A stretch of 39,623 nucleotides of DNA from Deltaproteobacteria bacterium (GCA_025358085.1 JANYKT010000045.1:1-39623); one strand, 5' to 3'; positions 16,564 to 25,466 are shown, counted from the first letter of the stretch. A program made the numbers and translations. Notes: generated by a model from the letters alone, not told the origin.

Positions 16564-16732
16564 CCCGAGAGCTTGGCCGCATCGGATGAGCTCGCGGTCA
16601 CGGCGCGCAAGGTGCTCACCGTCGCTGGAGCAGGTAGCCAGGGATCTTGGCCAATGCAATGCGTATCGGCAAAGGGACCGTCGCGCGCGCGAAACGAAGG
16701 GAACTCTAGCCAGGCGCGCTGGTCTGATCAAG

Positions 16733-17518
16733 TCACTCATTTTCCAGGCCGACCGGCGCGCGCACCGAGCGGGTGTGGCGCGTCTCAGCCAGCAACTCGC
16801 GATTGCGGGCAATGACGCCGGTATCGACATAAGGGCGGTCGTGCCAGAGATGGAAGACAGGGGCTGAATAGCGGATTGAGTACCCGCGCACCCCCGCGTG
16901 CACCATGCGAGTACCCAATTCCTTGTCCTCGGAGCCCCAGCCGAAGCGCTCGTCATAGCCATTGACTCGAGTGAAATCGGAAAGGAAGCAGGAAGTATTG
17001 CCACCTTTGAAAGGCGTGCGACGGATCAAGAGCGCGTCGATGGCGCGGCCGAGCGGACGCGGCAGCGCATAGCGCGTCTTGTCGCCGCCCCCAGCGCGCT
17101 CGAAATCGCCGCTCTCGATAGTGGCCGGGTTGAGCGCGTCCGACGTTGCGCGAGAGAGCCGCACCACGCCGCCGGCGACGAAGCGCCCGGGCCGCGTCGC
17201 CCATAGGTGCCGCGCGAGCAGGTCCGCCGCTGGCAGGCAATCGCCATCCGTGAAAAGCAGGTGGTCGCAGCCAAGCTCGCGCGCGCGGCGAACCGCTGCG
17301 TTGACCGCGCGGCACTTGCCGAACTTTGCGTCGTTTCGTGGAAGCCGCACATGCATCGCACCGTGTTGCGCAATCACGCTTGCCGTGGCGGGCCCGCTGC
17401 CGTCGTCGGCGATGATTAAATGAAAGGCCTTGGGCGTCTGCCGCGCCCAGGCGCGCAGGGCCAGGTCGAGCCATTGCGGCTGATCGAAAGTTGCAATCAC
17501 GACAGCGGTGCGGAGCAT
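16733..17518 (-). CDS. Family 2 glycosyltransferase with GT7-like C-terminal region (261 aa)
   Basis: It transfers a sugar from a nucleotide sugar to an unknown acceptor, at the cytoplasmic face. The GT-A fold is clear: TAVVIATFDQPQWLDLALRAW, IADDGSG at about 36-42, the metal-binding FTDGDC, and a C-terminal GWGSEDKELGTRM motif as in chondroitin-synthase-like GT2/GT7C proteins (the WGxEDxE acceptor/catalytic motif). A late HLWH could add to metal binding. ATG at 17518 starts exactly at the GT-A fold; a longer frame to 18400 is antisense to the SDR gene. It is a single gene, 2.3 kb from the polysaccharide locus and divergent from the SDR gene. Confidence 0.9.
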   Translation of the reverse strand: MLRTAVVIATFDQPQWLDLALRAWARQTPKAFHLIIADDGSGPATASVIAQHGAMHVRLPRNDAKFGKCRAVNAAVRRARELGCDHLLFTDGDCLPAADLLARHLWATRPGRFVAGGVVRLSRATSDALNPATIESGDFERAGGGDKTRYALPRPLGRAIDALLIRRTPFKGGNTSCFLSDFTRVNGYDERFGWGSEDKELGTRMVHAGVRGYSIRYSAPVFHLWHDRPYVDTGVIARNRELLAETRHTRSVRAPVGLENE

Positions 17519-17650
17519 TGGTCGCGCAGTGTACACGCTCGAGGAGCAGGCGCTTGCGAGGTCCGTCGATCGTCCACACCGTGACCTTCCTGGAGGTAGT
17601 CGATGCGCCGCGAGTCCGACCTTGATAAGCCTTTCGCCGAAAGGAGCCAG

Positions 17651-18409
17651 ATGAATCCGCCCCCCGCCAGGCGTCTCGCCGGAAAAGTCGCCGTCGTGAC
17701 CGGCTCGAGCCGCGGTATCGGCCGCGCGATCGCCAAGGCTCTCGCGGCCGAGGGCGCGACGTTGGCCGTCCATTACTGTCGGGGCGAGCAGCCCGCCGCC
17801 GAACTCGCTGCCGAGTTCATCAAGGCCGGTGGCAAGGCGCTCGCCTTCCAGGCCGACCTGGCACGGCCCGAGGACTGCCATCGCCTGATTGAAAGCGCGG
17901 CACAAAAACTGGGTCCCATCGATATCCTGGTGAATAACGCCGGAATCAATCGCGACAAGAGTCTGCGCAAGATGCAGGGCCTGGAATGGGATGAGGTCAT
18001 CGATACCAATCTCAACTCGGTCTTCCACTGCACCAAGGCGGCGATCGAGCCGATGATTGCGCACAATTGGGGGCGCATCATCAATGTCGCTTCCATCATC
18101 GGCCAGACGGGTGCTTTTGGGCAGGCGAATTATGCGGCCGCAAAGGCGGGCGTGATCGCCTTCACCAAGAGCGTGGCGCAGGAACTGGCGAAGTATGGCG
18201 TGACGGTCAATGCCATCTGCCCCGGCTTCGTCGATACCGAAATGATGGCGAGCATGCCCGAGGCGGCGCGCGCGGCGGTCAAGACGCGCATCCCGCTTGG
18301 CCGGTTTGGCGAGGCGGACGAAGTCGCCAAGCTGGTTCGCTTTCTCTGCGTCGACGGCGACTGGATCACCGGCGCGCAACTCAACATCAACGGCGGTCAA
18401 TTCATGTAG
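17651..18409 (+). CDS. Short-chain dehydrogenase, FabG/PhaB-like 3-oxoacyl reductase (252 aa)
   Basis: This is an NAD(P)H-dependent cytoplasmic reductase of the classical SDR family. The cofactor loop TGSSRGIGRAI, NNAG, the catalytic NVASIIG...YAAAKAG (Ser, Tyr, Lys) and the CPGFVDTEM loop are all intact, and the C-terminal GAQLNINGGQFM is typical of FabG and acetoacetyl-CoA reductase (PhaB). The IIGQTGAFGQANYAAAKAG pattern leans to PhaB. ATG at 17651 has AAGGAG just upstream; an earlier ATG at 17603 adds 16 charged residues not usual for the family. No acyl-carrier or thiolase gene is adjacent, so fatty-acid versus polyhydroxyalkanoate use is open. Confidence 0.9.
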   Translation: MNPPPARRLAGKVAVVTGSSRGIGRAIAKALAAEGATLAVHYCRGEQPAAELAAEFIKAGGKALAFQADLARPEDCHRLIESAAQKLGPIDILVNNAGINRDKSLRKMQGLEWDEVIDTNLNSVFHCTKAAIEPMIAHNWGRIINVASIIGQTGAFGQANYAAAKAGVIAFTKSVAQELAKYGVTVNAICPGFVDTEMMASMPEAARAAVKTRIPLGRFGEADEVAKLVRFLCVDGDWITGAQLNINGGQFM

Positions 18410-18740
18410 ACAGGCAGGCCCCCGCGCTCAACAGGGCAGCGCACGCTATCGTCGACAAGCGGGGACGAATCGATACCTGAATCAACAACGCCATGGTGTC
18501 GACTCGCTGCGGTCGGAACTCTTCCACGACAAGAGCAAGGCGGCGCTGCACGCGAGCGCGCACCCTGCGCGAGAGATCTGGATTGGTGGCCCGACGTTTC
18601 AGGCCATCATCGGTCAACGCGCCGCGGGCGAGCGATTCCTTGCTCTCCGCTTCCACCATCAAGTGCAGGTGATTGCCCAACACGGAGTAATGAACGAGCC
18701 GGAACCCGAAGCGCTCACGCCCGGCGTTGAATGCATGACT
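18402..18740 (-). pseudogene. Decayed RAYT (REP-associated tyrosine transposase, Y1 family)
   Basis: Across two minus-strand frames the sequence reads FNAGRERFGFRLVHYS, then VLGNHLHLMVEAESKESLARGAL, the core of a RAYT with its HxH metal motif (HLH). The later part keeps scattered traces and then runs into the SDR stop region. The N-terminal GAGRK box and the catalytic Tyr region (ADRYHA in the intact copy at 35424) are missing. It is a short relic between the SDR and hydrolase genes. The rest of this 545-bp gap, up to 18954, holds only frames that may be further RAYT debris. Confidence 0.65.
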
Positions 18741-18954
18741 TGATTACGAGGCAGGTGGAAAAGGTCGGCCGGAGGCTCGCGAATCGACAAGTGCGCCAGG
18801 CGGAGGAAGAAGCCGGCCGACGGCGCCCTTTGCGGACCGGGCGCCGGGCGCTGCGCAGAGGGAAGGTGGCTCATGCAGGCGAACTGCCGGAAGCGGTCTG
18901 CATCGATGAGTTGGACGGCGCGGTGCCGTGCGCGCGAAGAGTTAAGGTGCAACG

Positions 18955-19758
18955 ATGATGGTCACGACGAGCGACGGCACCCGGCTGCACGTGATGGAGC
19001 AGGGCCCTCGAGACGCCGAGCCCGTCCTCTGGTTGCAGGGCTTGAACGCACCGGCGGCGGCCTGGGCTGTCCAACTGGCTCACTTCGGGCAGACGCGGCG
19101 GAGCGTAGCGCCCGATGCGCGGGGCGTTGGCAAGAGCGATGCGCCCCCTGGTCCCTACACCACCGCGCTGCTTGCCGACGACGCGGCCGCGGTGCTCGAC
19201 GCTCTGCAGATCGAAAGCGCGCATGTGGTCGGCACTTCGCTGGGCGGCGCGACCGCGCAGGAGCTGGCATTGCGGCACCCCAGGCGGGTTCGCTCGCTGG
19301 CGCTGCTGGCGTCGTTCGCCGCGCAGGCTCCGCGCAGCGCAGCGCTTCTGAGCGCCTGGCGCACACTCTATGAGGGAGCTGACCGCGAGGCGTGGGAACT
19401 TCAGGCCTACGCCTGGCTCTTCACCGACAACTTCTGGCGCAGCGAAGCCAACGTCCGCGCGGCCCTCCGGTTCGCAGCGACGCAGCCGCGCCAGAGCGTG
19501 CAAGGCTTCCAGGGGCAAGTCGATGCGGCTCTCTCGCATGACACGCGCGCGCGCTTGCCGGGCCTTGCTGTTCCCACCGCCGTCATTCATGGGCGCGAAG
19601 ACCAGCTCGCACCGTTCGCGGGTGGCGAAGAACTCGCCCGGCTGATCCCCGGCGCGGAACTGATCGCGCTCCCGGATGTTGGCCACGCGGTCAATCTTGA
19701 GGGCCAGCGAGCCGTGCATGCGGCACTGCGCTCTCTATGGAAGCGCTCGCTTCTTTAG
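18955..19758 (+). CDS. Alpha/beta hydrolase (267 aa)
   Basis: This is a cytoplasmic alpha/beta-fold hydrolase; no signal peptide is seen. Nucleophile motif GTSLGG places Ser95, the acid is the Asp in HGREDQLAP and the base His is in GHAVNLEGQ; the oxyanion region is LQGLNAPAAAW, where HG is replaced by QG. The overall pattern, with the DARGVGKSDAPPGPYTT loop, resembles enol-lactone hydrolase (PcaD-like) and general carboxylesterase relatives. Two adjacent ATGs begin the frame and AAGGTG precedes them. The substrate is not predictable. It stands alone, upstream of the sigma-54 promoter of the regulator gene. Confidence 0.88.
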   Translation: MMVTTSDGTRLHVMEQGPRDAEPVLWLQGLNAPAAAWAVQLAHFGQTRRSVAPDARGVGKSDAPPGPYTTALLADDAAAVLDALQIESAHVVGTSLGGATAQELALRHPRRVRSLALLASFAAQAPRSAALLSAWRTLYEGADREAWELQAYAWLFTDNFWRSEANVRAALRFAATQPRQSVQGFQGQVDAALSHDTRARLPGLAVPTAVIHGREDQLAPFAGGEELARLIPGAELIALPDVGHAVNLEGQRAVHAALRSLWKRSLL

Positions 19759-19839
19759 AAAACGACCGATTCGGCACCACGCAACTTGCGCATGGCGCTC
19801 GCCGTAGTTTCCTTTGTGTGGAAGCGAAAGTGCCTGGGG

Positions 19840-19855
19840 TGGCACATCGCTTGCT
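19840..19855 (+). promoter_or_regulatory. Sigma-54 -24/-12 promoter of the response-regulator gene
   Basis: TGGCACATCGCTTGCT matches the consensus TGGCACG-N4-TTGCW at all positions but one, with correct GG-to-GC spacing. The start point would be near 19866, giving a leader of about 85 nt before the ATG at 19953. Because the product is a sigma-54 activator, this implies autoregulation or control by a related activator. Confidence 0.85.
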
Positions 19856-19900
19856 CAGGGAGCCTACGGAAAGCTGCTTTGTGCAGGTCGGTCGGAAAAC

Positions 19901-19932
19901 TTGACCGGTGAATGTTGGATTTTCACCGGTCA
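19901..19932. promoter_or_regulatory. Perfect 12-bp inverted repeat in the leader of the regulator gene
   Basis: TTGACCGGTGAA, an 8-nt spacer and TTCACCGGTCAA form a perfect dyad, followed by AAAA. It lies downstream of the sigma-54 start point and 20 bp before the start codon. It could be a binding site for negative autoregulation or an mRNA hairpin near the ribosome site. A GTG inside it is not a believable start. Confidence 0.6.
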
Positions 19933-19952
19933 AAAAAGGTGAGGCGGACGCA

Positions 19953-21599
19953 ATGATCGAGAGACCCAACCAGGTTTTGGTGATTGACGACGACGAAGCT
20001 GCCAGGGAGATCCTGGTTGAGCTGCTCGGGAGCGTCGGCTTCCATGCGTTCGCGGCTGCGGATGGCGCGACAGGGCTGGAGATCCTCGCCGGCGCGGCCC
20101 AGCCGCCGCAAGCGGTGTTGCTCGATCTGCGCATGCCCGGAATCGATGGATTCGAGGTCCTGCGGCGCTACCGCGCGCAAGGCGGCACGGCGCCAGTCAT
20201 CGCTCTGTCGGCCATGGACGAGAAGGAGGCGGTCGTCAAGGCGATGCGCCTGGGCGCGAGCGATTACCTGGTCAAGCCGATCGAACCGGAGGAGCTGAAA
20301 GAGGCCATCGAGCGCTGCAGCATCGCGCCCAGGCAGGCTCGGGAGGAGTCCGTACCGCCGCCGGCGTCGCCTCTGCTGCCCTCCGCGGTGCGCCTGACCT
20401 CTGAACTGCCGGTCGAACGCCGGCACGACCCCGCGCGGCGGGGTGCTCCGGTGGACTTCATTGCCAGCGGCCCGGCAATGAACGCCATCTGGGACATGGT
20501 GGATCGCGTGGCCGAAACCGACGTGCCGGTGCTCATTCGCGGCGAGAGCGGCGTCGGCAAGGAAGGCATTGCGCGGACCATCCACGATCGCTCGCCTCGG
20601 CGCGGCAAGCCATTCATCAAGATCAATTGCGCGGCGTTGCCCAGCGAACTCCTCGAGAGCGAGCTGTTCGGTCACGAGCGGGGCGCCTTCACCGGAGCCA
20701 CCAACGAGAAGCCGGGAAAGTTCGAGCTGGCCGACAAGGGGACCATCTTCCTCGACGAGATCGGCGAAATGCACCCTTCATTGCAGGCCAAGCTGCTGCA
20801 GGTCTTGCAGGATGAAGAGTATTACCGCGTCGGCGGCAAGCGGCCGATGAAGGCTGACGCTCGCGTCGTGACCGCGACCAATCGCGTGCTCGAGGACGAG
20901 ATCGCGCGGGGCAACTTCCGCGAGGACCTGTATTACCGGCTTAACGTCGTCGGAGTGATGGTTCCGCCGCTGCGCGACCGCAGGGAAGATATTCCGGCCT
21001 TGATTGAACACTTCCGCAAGAAGTACGGGAGCAAGTACAAGCAGGGCGCGATGGTCTTCTCGCCCGAGGTGCTTCGCAAGCTCGGGGAATACGACTTTCC
21101 GGGCAACGTCCGCGAACTGGAGAATCTGGTGCGGCGCCTGGTGGTGCTGCGTGACGAGCGGTTCGTTCTCGACGAGCTGGCCGCGGTAGCGAGCCGCAGA
21201 CCGGCGGTGCAAGTGCCGCTCGCGAGCGGGTCGGCAGGTGGCGCGCTGCCTCCAGCGAGGCAGCAGACTTATCAGACTCCGCAGTATGGAGTGGCAAAGG
21301 TTCCGGCAGCTCCGTCGGCGCCGCCTGCCCCCGTCCCCGCCTTGGGACCCGAGACGGTTTCATTGAAAGAGATCTCGCGCCAGGCCGCGCTGCGGGCGGA
21401 GCGCGAGGCGATCAGCATGATGCTCGCGCGGACCAACTGGAACAAGCGCAAGGCGGCCGGGCGGCTGCAGATCTCCTATAAGGCGCTGCTCTACAAGATC
21501 AAGGACTGCGGGCTGACCGACCCACGCATCACCGCGGGCCTGCCGGAGAATCTTCCCGTACTGTCCGCGGTCTCGGACTCGACCGGCTCCTCAAAGTAG
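19953..21599 (+). CDS. NtrC-type sigma-54-dependent response regulator (548 aa)
   Basis: This cytoplasmic transcription activator drives sigma-54 RNA polymerase. Residues 5-120 are a receiver domain (VIDDDE acidic pocket, phospho-acceptor Asp58 in LLDLRMPG, Lys in YLVKPIEP). A Pro-rich linker leads to the AAA+ domain with Walker A GESGVGKE, the sigma-54-contacting GAFTGA and Walker B FLDEIGEM. A second Pro/Ala-rich linker precedes a Fis-type helix-turn-helix (NWNKRKAAGRLQISYKALLYKIKDC). ATG at 19953 begins the receiver fold. No histidine kinase gene is adjacent, so its partner is encoded elsewhere. Position and three nearby sigma-54 promoters make it the probable regulator of the polysaccharide locus, like Nla24/EpsI-type regulators in Myxococcus. 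Confidence 0.93.
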   Translation: MIERPNQVLVIDDDEAAREILVELLGSVGFHAFAAADGATGLEILAGAAQPPQAVLLDLRMPGIDGFEVLRRYRAQGGTAPVIALSAMDEKEAVVKAMRLGASDYLVKPIEPEELKEAIERCSIAPRQAREESVPPPASPLLPSAVRLTSELPVERRHDPARRGAPVDFIASGPAMNAIWDMVDRVAETDVPVLIRGESGVGKEGIARTIHDRSPRRGKPFIKINCAALPSELLESELFGHERGAFTGATNEKPGKFELADKGTIFLDEIGEMHPSLQAKLLQVLQDEEYYRVGGKRPMKADARVVTATNRVLEDEIARGNFREDLYYRLNVVGVMVPPLRDRREDIPALIEHFRKKYGSKYKQGAMVFSPEVLRKLGEYDFPGNVRELENLVRRLVVLRDERFVLDELAAVASRRPAVQVPLASGSAGGALPPARQQTYQTPQYGVAKVPAAPSAPPAPVPALGPETVSLKEISRQAALRAEREAISMMLARTNWNKRKAAGRLQISYKALLYKIKDCGLTDPRITAGLPENLPVLSAVSDSTGSSK

Positions 21600-21736
21600 A
21601 GAGCCCTGAAGCGGCTTGGCCCTGGGTCAGGATCAATGCTGGTCGGATAGCGCTCGGGCTCGCGCAGGCTGGCCCAGCGCTCCTCCTGCGGAGAGCGGAA
21701 CAAACCCAGCGCTGGCCGACCGCGGTGGCTCCTGCT

Positions 21737-21931
21737 TTAGACCCGGCGCTCCTCGAGCTGCGCGGTCGACACGTTTTTTCTCGCACCAGACAGCTTGCCG
21801 GCGACAAGAAAGAGCGTGCCCATGACCAGCAACAGCAGCGGCTCCTCGAATGCCCCCGCGACCTTGCTGTACTCCAGCGCGAAGGCCGCAAGGGCGAACA
21901 TGGTTGCTGCGGCCGCTATGACTCGATGCAT
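21737..21931 (-). CDS. Small two-helix membrane protein (64 aa)
   Basis: The frame opens MHRVIAAAATMFALAAFALEY, then EEPLLLLVMGTLFLVAGKL, giving two likely membrane segments, and ends with a basic/polar tail. The ATG at 21931 has GGGAG 7 bases upstream, a good ribosome site, which favours a real gene over chance. It is convergent with the regulator gene and divergent from the export operon. No family was recognised. Frames extending upstream of this ATG are not supported. Confidence 0.6.
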   Translation of the reverse strand: MHRVIAAAATMFALAAFALEYSKVAGAFEEPLLLLVMGTLFLVAGKLSGARKNVSTAQLEERRV

Positions 21932-22178
21932 TCCGTAACTCCCATTAACGCCCCGTCCGTTCATTCCTTGAGCAAGACGTCTGCCAACGAACGATTGCCT
22001 TGGGAGGGCCGGGTGAGGTGCACCAAGTAAGAACGAAGTTTCCCGGTTGTGGAACGGGACCTGAGTGAGAAACCTTCTGAAGGGCAGGAGCGCCTGGCCG
22101 CCAGGTTGGTCTGAAGGCTGCAAGGAGACTGCTTGTGACTCGATAGATAGAAAGAAAAGCAGCGCAGGAAGCAAGCGC

Positions 22179-22194
22179 TGGCACACGACGTGCT
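22179..22194 (+). promoter_or_regulatory. Sigma-54 -24/-12 promoter of the export/polysaccharide operon
   Basis: TGGCACACGACGTGCT fits the -24/-12 consensus with exact GG/GC spacing; the mismatches are A for G at position 7 and G for T at position 12. It lies 50 bp before the OPX start in an intergenic stretch of 312 bp (21932-22243). The stretch also holds a possible activator dyad, TCCCG-N9-CGGGA, near 22049. No other gene was seen there. Confidence 0.8.
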
Positions 22195-22243
22195 CTGGAG
22201 GTCGGCGGTTGAACCCGCCTAACCAGGCAAAAGGGGAAACGCG

Positions 22244-22810
22244 ATGACTAAAGGGTTTGCTTACTGGATGATTTCAGCGGCGCTGCTGGCTTCGGCCGGC
22301 TGTGCGCATCACTCGGGAGTGCAGGACGATCAGGTCCAGCAGATCTCCGAGTACCGCCTGAGTCGCGAAGATGTGGTCGAGGTCTCCGTCTGGAAGGAGG
22401 CCGACCTCTCGCGCACGATTCCAATCCGGCCCGACGGCAAGATCACGCTGCCGCTGATCGGCGACGTACAGGCCGAGGGCTTGAAGCCGACTGAGCTCGA
22501 GCAGAACGTTCAGAAGCAGCTGGCCGGCCTGGTGCGCGACCCGCATGTGACGGTCATTGTTCATGACGTCAACGGCGCGCGCGTTTACGTCACCGGGATG
22601 GTGACCCACTCCGGTGCCTTCCCGTTGCGCAGCAACATGAACGTGCTGCAGGCGCTGGCGCTCGCGGGCGGTCTGCAGGAGTTCGCGGATCGCGGCGAGA
22701 TCGCGGTGGTGCGGGCCGATGGCAAGAAGGTCTCCGTGGATTATGACGACTTGGTCAATGGCAAGAGCAGGGTCTCGCTCGCCGCCGGCGACACCGTAGT
22801 GGTGCCTTAA
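22244..22810 (+). CDS. Short OPX-type polysaccharide export lipoprotein (Wza-like, 188 aa)
   Basis: This is the periplasmic, membrane-anchored part of a polysaccharide export channel. A lipoprotein signal ends in ASAGC (Cys20). Residues 36-108 form the poly-export domain (YRLSREDVVEVSVWKEADLSRTIPIRPDGKITLPLIG), and 112-165 an SLBB-type domain (VYVTGMVTHSGAFPL). At 188 aa it lacks the C-terminal membrane-spanning helix of E. coli Wza. In Myxococcus, such short OPX proteins work with a separate outer-membrane barrel, and the next gene encodes one. AGGGGA precedes the ATG. It is the first gene of the operon, just after the sigma-54 promoter. Confidence 0.92.
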   Translation: MTKGFAYWMISAALLASAGCAHHSGVQDDQVQQISEYRLSREDVVEVSVWKEADLSRTIPIRPDGKITLPLIGDVQAEGLKPTELEQNVQKQLAGLVRDPHVTVIVHDVNGARVYVTGMVTHSGAFPLRSNMNVLQALALAGGLQEFADRGEIAVVRADGKKVSVDYDDLVNGKSRVSLAAGDTVVVP

Positions 22811-22813
22811 GTC

Positions 22814-24049
22814 ATGACGATGGCCGCGCGCACGAACATTCAACTCGCGCTCGTGGCCAGCCTGCTGCTGGCTGCGCCAGAAGCGAGCGCAAAGGTCTAT
22901 GTCGAGCTCCGCCCCAGGGCGACGTTCATGGCGGGTTACGACGACAACGTGGCATTGGACGGCAACGGGGCGGACGGCTTCGGCCAGGCCATCCCGGGTC
23001 TCAAGCTCGACATCCTCGGCGAGCACCAGTTCCACGTGAACATCGACTGCCAGGCGGGCCTCGCTCACCTGGCCCACCCGGAGCGGTTCGGTATCGACCA
23101 GGGAGCATTCGCTTCCAACGAGTCGTGCCTCTTCGGGATGAAAGACCATCTCGATGCCCGCACCACGACTCGCTGGGTCGGCCGCTCCACCTACGCGCAG
23201 GACCCGTTCGCCATCGCGGGCTACGGCCTGCTGCTGCGGCCGGGGCAGACGCACATCTTCATCGGCAAGCTCTACGGGGAGATCGCCCACGCGCTCACCT
23301 CGACCACGACCTACGAAATCGGCGCCGCGGGTGAGGTGCTGAACTTCGGCTCCAACGACCGGGGCAACGGGTACGTCGCCTCGCCGCAGATGCGATACCT
23401 GGTGCGCACCTCGAACCGGGCCACCTGGGACGTCGGCGTCCGCGAGCAGCTCTTCTTCGCGATCGGCTCCGCGGCAGCAGAAATCACGACCGTCGACGCG
23501 CATGGCAACACGGTCACGACGAAAACCGCCGGAACGCCGGGGGGCCTGCTGAATGAAGGCCACGCGGCGTTGCTGGGCGTGACCTACCGGCTCACCGAGG
23601 TGACGAATCTGACCGTCCGCGGTGGCCCCCTGCTGGTCACCGGGATGCACGGCAGCACGTTGATTCCGACCGGCAAGGTCGAGTTGGAGGGGGTCACGCC
23701 GTTCGCTGGCGTGCACCTGACCCTCGCGCACGACGTGGTGATCGGTGCTTCCTCGGCCGGTCCGCTGGTCGGCGACGTCGCCGAAGTGGGGATGTACCAG
23801 AACCTGGGACGGCTCGAGGGCGAGTTGCGCGCGGGTCTCTATCGAAATGGATACATCAACGATCAGGGCGCTGCGTCGCTGATTGGCTACGGCGGCGAAG
23901 CGACGGTGAGCTGGAAGCTGTCGAATGAATGGAAGGTTGGAGTCGCGGCGCTGCGCGATGCGCAGATCAACGACCCTTATCTGGCCAAGGTGGACCGCAA
24001 TGTCCTGCAGCTTCGGCTGACCTGGGAACGCGCAAAGATCGGCGAGTAA
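22814..24049 (+). CDS. Outer-membrane beta-barrel, probable partner of the OPX protein (411 aa)
   Basis: The protein begins with a cleavable signal peptide (cleavage near ASA|K, residues 26/27), then VYVELRPRATFMAGYDDNVALDG and alternating hydrophobic/polar strands with many Tyr, Gly and Asn. The last strand ends LQLRLTWERAKIGE. The length suits a barrel of about 16-18 strands. It starts 3 bp after the OPX stop, so the two are surely co-translated. In Myxococcus, OPX proteins lacking a membrane-spanning region are paired with such barrels to secrete the polymer; this is an inference by gene order and topology, since barrels are poorly conserved in sequence. No enzymatic motif was seen. Confidence 0.8.
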   Translation: MTMAARTNIQLALVASLLLAAPEASAKVYVELRPRATFMAGYDDNVALDGNGADGFGQAIPGLKLDILGEHQFHVNIDCQAGLAHLAHPERFGIDQGAFASNESCLFGMKDHLDARTTTRWVGRSTYAQDPFAIAGYGLLLRPGQTHIFIGKLYGEIAHALTSTTTYEIGAAGEVLNFGSNDRGNGYVASPQMRYLVRTSNRATWDVGVREQLFFAIGSAAAEITTVDAHGNTVTTKTAGTPGGLLNEGHAALLGVTYRLTEVTNLTVRGGPLLVTGMHGSTLIPTGKVELEGVTPFAGVHLTLAHDVVIGASSAGPLVGDVAEVGMYQNLGRLEGELRAGLYRNGYINDQGAASLIGYGGEATVSWKLSNEWKVGVAALRDAQINDPYLAKVDRNVLQLRLTWERAKIGE

Positions 24050-24077
24050 TTCAATCTTTTTCCGGAGGAGGAAAGCA

Positions 24078-25466
24078 ATGGATCGCACTTATACGGTGGA
24101 TGAGCTGATCGGGGCGCTGAAACGCCGGTGGAAGATCATGGCAATCGTTTCTGGGAGCGTGCTCGCACTCGCTACTCTCATGATCGCGCGGATTCCGAAT
24201 GAATACTCGGCCCGCGCGCTGGTGATGGTGGAGGGGCTGCACCCGCACCCGGATCTGGTGGTGCCGATCATCTCCACTTCGCTGGAGGAGCGCGTCAAGA
24301 ACGTCCGATCGCAGGTCTATGCGCGTGGGCTGCTCACCACCGCCATCGAAGAGCTGAAGCTTTATCCGAAGGAGCGCGAGAAGAACGGCATGGACGCCGC
24401 GGTAGAAGCGCTGCGCAAGGATGCTGAAGTGCACGCCGAGGGCGACGACGCCTTCTCCATTACGGTGCGCGGCAAGGACAGGGATCAGGCGGCTCGCATT
24501 GCCAACCGCCTGGCCGAGCTGTTCATCGAGACGAACCTTCAGGTCCGCGCCGGGCAGGTGACGCGCACCCGCGACATCATCGCGCAGAAGCTCGCCGAGA
24601 TGCGGGGCGAGCTGGGCCAGTCCGAAGGCAAGCTCATTGCTTATAAGCGCGAGCACGCCAATGAGCTGCCGGAGCTCGTGGAATCGCGCATCCACGAGCG
24701 TGAACAGCTGTCCAAGCAGATCGAGATCGAGTCCACCTTCATGAACGACGCGAAGCACCGGCTCGACCTGATTGGCACCCAGCCGTCCGGCAAGGATACC
24801 GAGGTCGGCCGCTTGGAAGAGGAATACGACTTCTCCCGCGCCAAGCTGAGCGCCACCACCGCGCACCTGACCGCCGATAATCCGGACGTCATCTCGCAGC
24901 AGCGGGAAACGCAGGCAACCCTGGGGCGCCTCCAGGCCGCCCGCGCCCGCGCCGCGCAGAATGATCTCGAGTCGCGCCGGATGAACGAGGCGGTGAATCG
25001 CGGCCAGAAGCGTGTCAGTGCGCTCGAGGCCCGCGAGGAAAAGATCGACCGCGTGGTGGCCGTCTCCCCGCAGATCGCCGTCCAGGTCAATGAGATGGAC
25101 CGCGACCTCGACATGCTCAAGGCCAAGGTGATGTCGCTGACCTCCAAGAAGGCCGAGGCGGAGATCGCCGCCGACCTCGAGGCCAAGTCCGCGCCCACCG
25201 AGTTCCGCGTCCTCGAGAGCGCCTCGCCGCCGTTCCTGCCGAGCAGCCCGAATCGCCCGCAATTCTTCCTGCTGGCGCTGCTCGGTGCTCTCGCCCTGGG
25301 CTCCGCCATCGCGCTCGGCCAGGAGATGGGCGACCGTTCGCTGCGCAGCGAGTCCGAAGTGGGCACTGCGATTGCACTGCCTGTGCTGGCCTGCATCCCC
25401 CGCATTGCGGTGGCCGGGCACCGGGCTCCCCGTCTCTTGACCATCAACGCTGGGAGCGAGGCTTAA
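24078..25466 (+). CDS. Polysaccharide co-polymerase (Wzz/GumC-type PCP, 462 aa)
   Basis: This inner-membrane protein sets chain length and couples synthesis to export. Topology is classical: a cytoplasmic start, first membrane segment around residues 19-40 (IMAIVSGSVLALATLMI), a long periplasmic coiled-coil region with many Glu/Lys/Arg and Gln heptads, a Pro-rich motif (SPPFLPSSPNRP) and second segment about 396-415 (FFLLALLGALALGSAIALG). The C-terminal kinase domain of Wzc is absent; the next gene carries it separately, as in the CpsC/CpsD and Myxococcus arrangements. GGAGGAGG lies just before the ATG. The gene follows the barrel by 28 bp. Confidence 0.92.
   Translation: MDRTYTVDELIGALKRRWKIMAIVSGSVLALATLMIARIPNEYSARALVMVEGLHPHPDLVVPIISTSLEERVKNVRSQVYARGLLTTAIEELKLYPKEREKNGMDAAVEALRKDAEVHAEGDDAFSITVRGKDRDQAARIANRLAELFIETNLQVRAGQVTRTRDIIAQKLAEMRGELGQSEGKLIAYKREHANELPELVESRIHEREQLSKQIEIESTFMNDAKHRLDLIGTQPSGKDTEVGRLEEEYDFSRAKLSATTAHLTADNPDVISQQRETQATLGRLQAARARAAQNDLESRRMNEAVNRGQKRVSALEAREEKIDRVVAVSPQIAVQVNEMDRDLDMLKAKVMSLTSKKAEAEIAADLEAKSAPTEFRVLESASPPFLPSSPNRPQFFLLALLGALALGSAIALGQEMGDRSLRSESEVGTAIALPVLACIPRIAVAGHRAPRLLTINAGSEA

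Noticed and set aside
16144-16815. Plus-strand frame of about 223 codons before the family 2 glycosyltransferase
   Set aside because: It is antisense to the GMC-like fragment and the 3' end of the glycosyltransferase, Arg/Ser-rich and without motifs or a ribosome site.
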